DNA from: Chitinophagaceae bacterium
GTDB taxonomy: Bacteria; Bacteroidota; Bacteroidia; Chitinophagales; Chitinophagaceae
DNA: 6,733 bases
Assembly: GCA_018061385.1 (NCBI GenBank)
Contig: JAGOUF010000132.1
Coordinates: forward strand, 1 to 6,733
Direction: 5' to 3'
Shown: positions 6,688-6,733 of the stretch, piece by piece
Position numbering within the stretch: the stretch's first letter is position 1
Layout: every line of letters starts with the position of its first letter
The notes under the pieces: generated by a model
The model's database searches: none
The model's input: the letters and a program-made list of their open reading frames with translations, nothing else
What the model was told of the DNA's origin: nothing
Program-made: the position numbers and the translations under genes

Positions 6688-6733
6688 ACCATTTTTTGTA
6701 GAAGGTTTAAAATGTATAATTTTACATCAACTA
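6688..6733. other. Downstream tail with no gene
   Basis: The 46 bases after the cargo gene's stop codon hold no open frame of interest. ATGTA and TACAT near the right edge could form a 5-base stem, but no T tract follows inside the window, so no terminator is called. Confidence 0.4.

Noticed and set aside
6711..6728. ATGTA/TACAT inverted repeat near the right edge as a terminator for the cargo gene
   Set aside because: The stem is 5 bases with no G-C-rich core and no T tract visible before the window ends.

Overview
The window comes from an AT-rich member of the Bacteroidota. Three things point there: a large secreted protein ending in a type A type IX secretion (T9SS) sorting domain, a short BadF/BcrA-type sugar kinase next to a MurNAc-6-phosphate etherase, and AT-rich leaders with no clear Shine-Dalgarno sequence. 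A Chitinophagales- or Sphingobacteria-like genome is plausible, but the sequence alone does not settle the class.

Layout. The left part (1-1413) is read on the minus strand. A BadF/BcrA-family amino-sugar kinase (577-1413) is followed 49 bases downstream by murQ (527 to beyond base 1; the C-terminal part is outside the window). Together they look like a cell-wall amino-sugar recycling pair: the kinase makes the 6-phosphate and MurQ removes the lactyl ether from MurNAc-6-phosphate to give GlcNAc-6-phosphate. A 97-base divergent intergenic region (1414-1510) separates them from plus-strand genes. It must hold both outward promoters and contains a 14-base interrupted palindrome.

The right part is read on the plus strand. 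It holds a membrane-anchored CtpA/Prc-type S41 processing peptidase with PDZ domain and intact Ser/Lys catalytic residues (1511-3115), a probable AT-only intrinsic terminator (3171-3195), a 76-residue stand-alone GYF_2 (DUF4339) protein (3219-3449), and a 1053-residue T9SS cargo protein (3526-6687). The cargo protein has a signal peptide, beta-rich repeats, an FN3-like domain and the C-terminal sorting domain. The last 46 bases hold no gene.

How they fit together. The minus-strand pair is a coherent metabolic unit. The S41 peptidase acts in the envelope and could be linked to cell-wall turnover, but its placement back to back with the recycling genes is the only local evidence. The GYF_2 and T9SS genes are probably separate units. 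I see no mobile element, RNA gene, CRISPR array or clearly undescribed multi-gene system; most of the window is ordinary chromosomal content.
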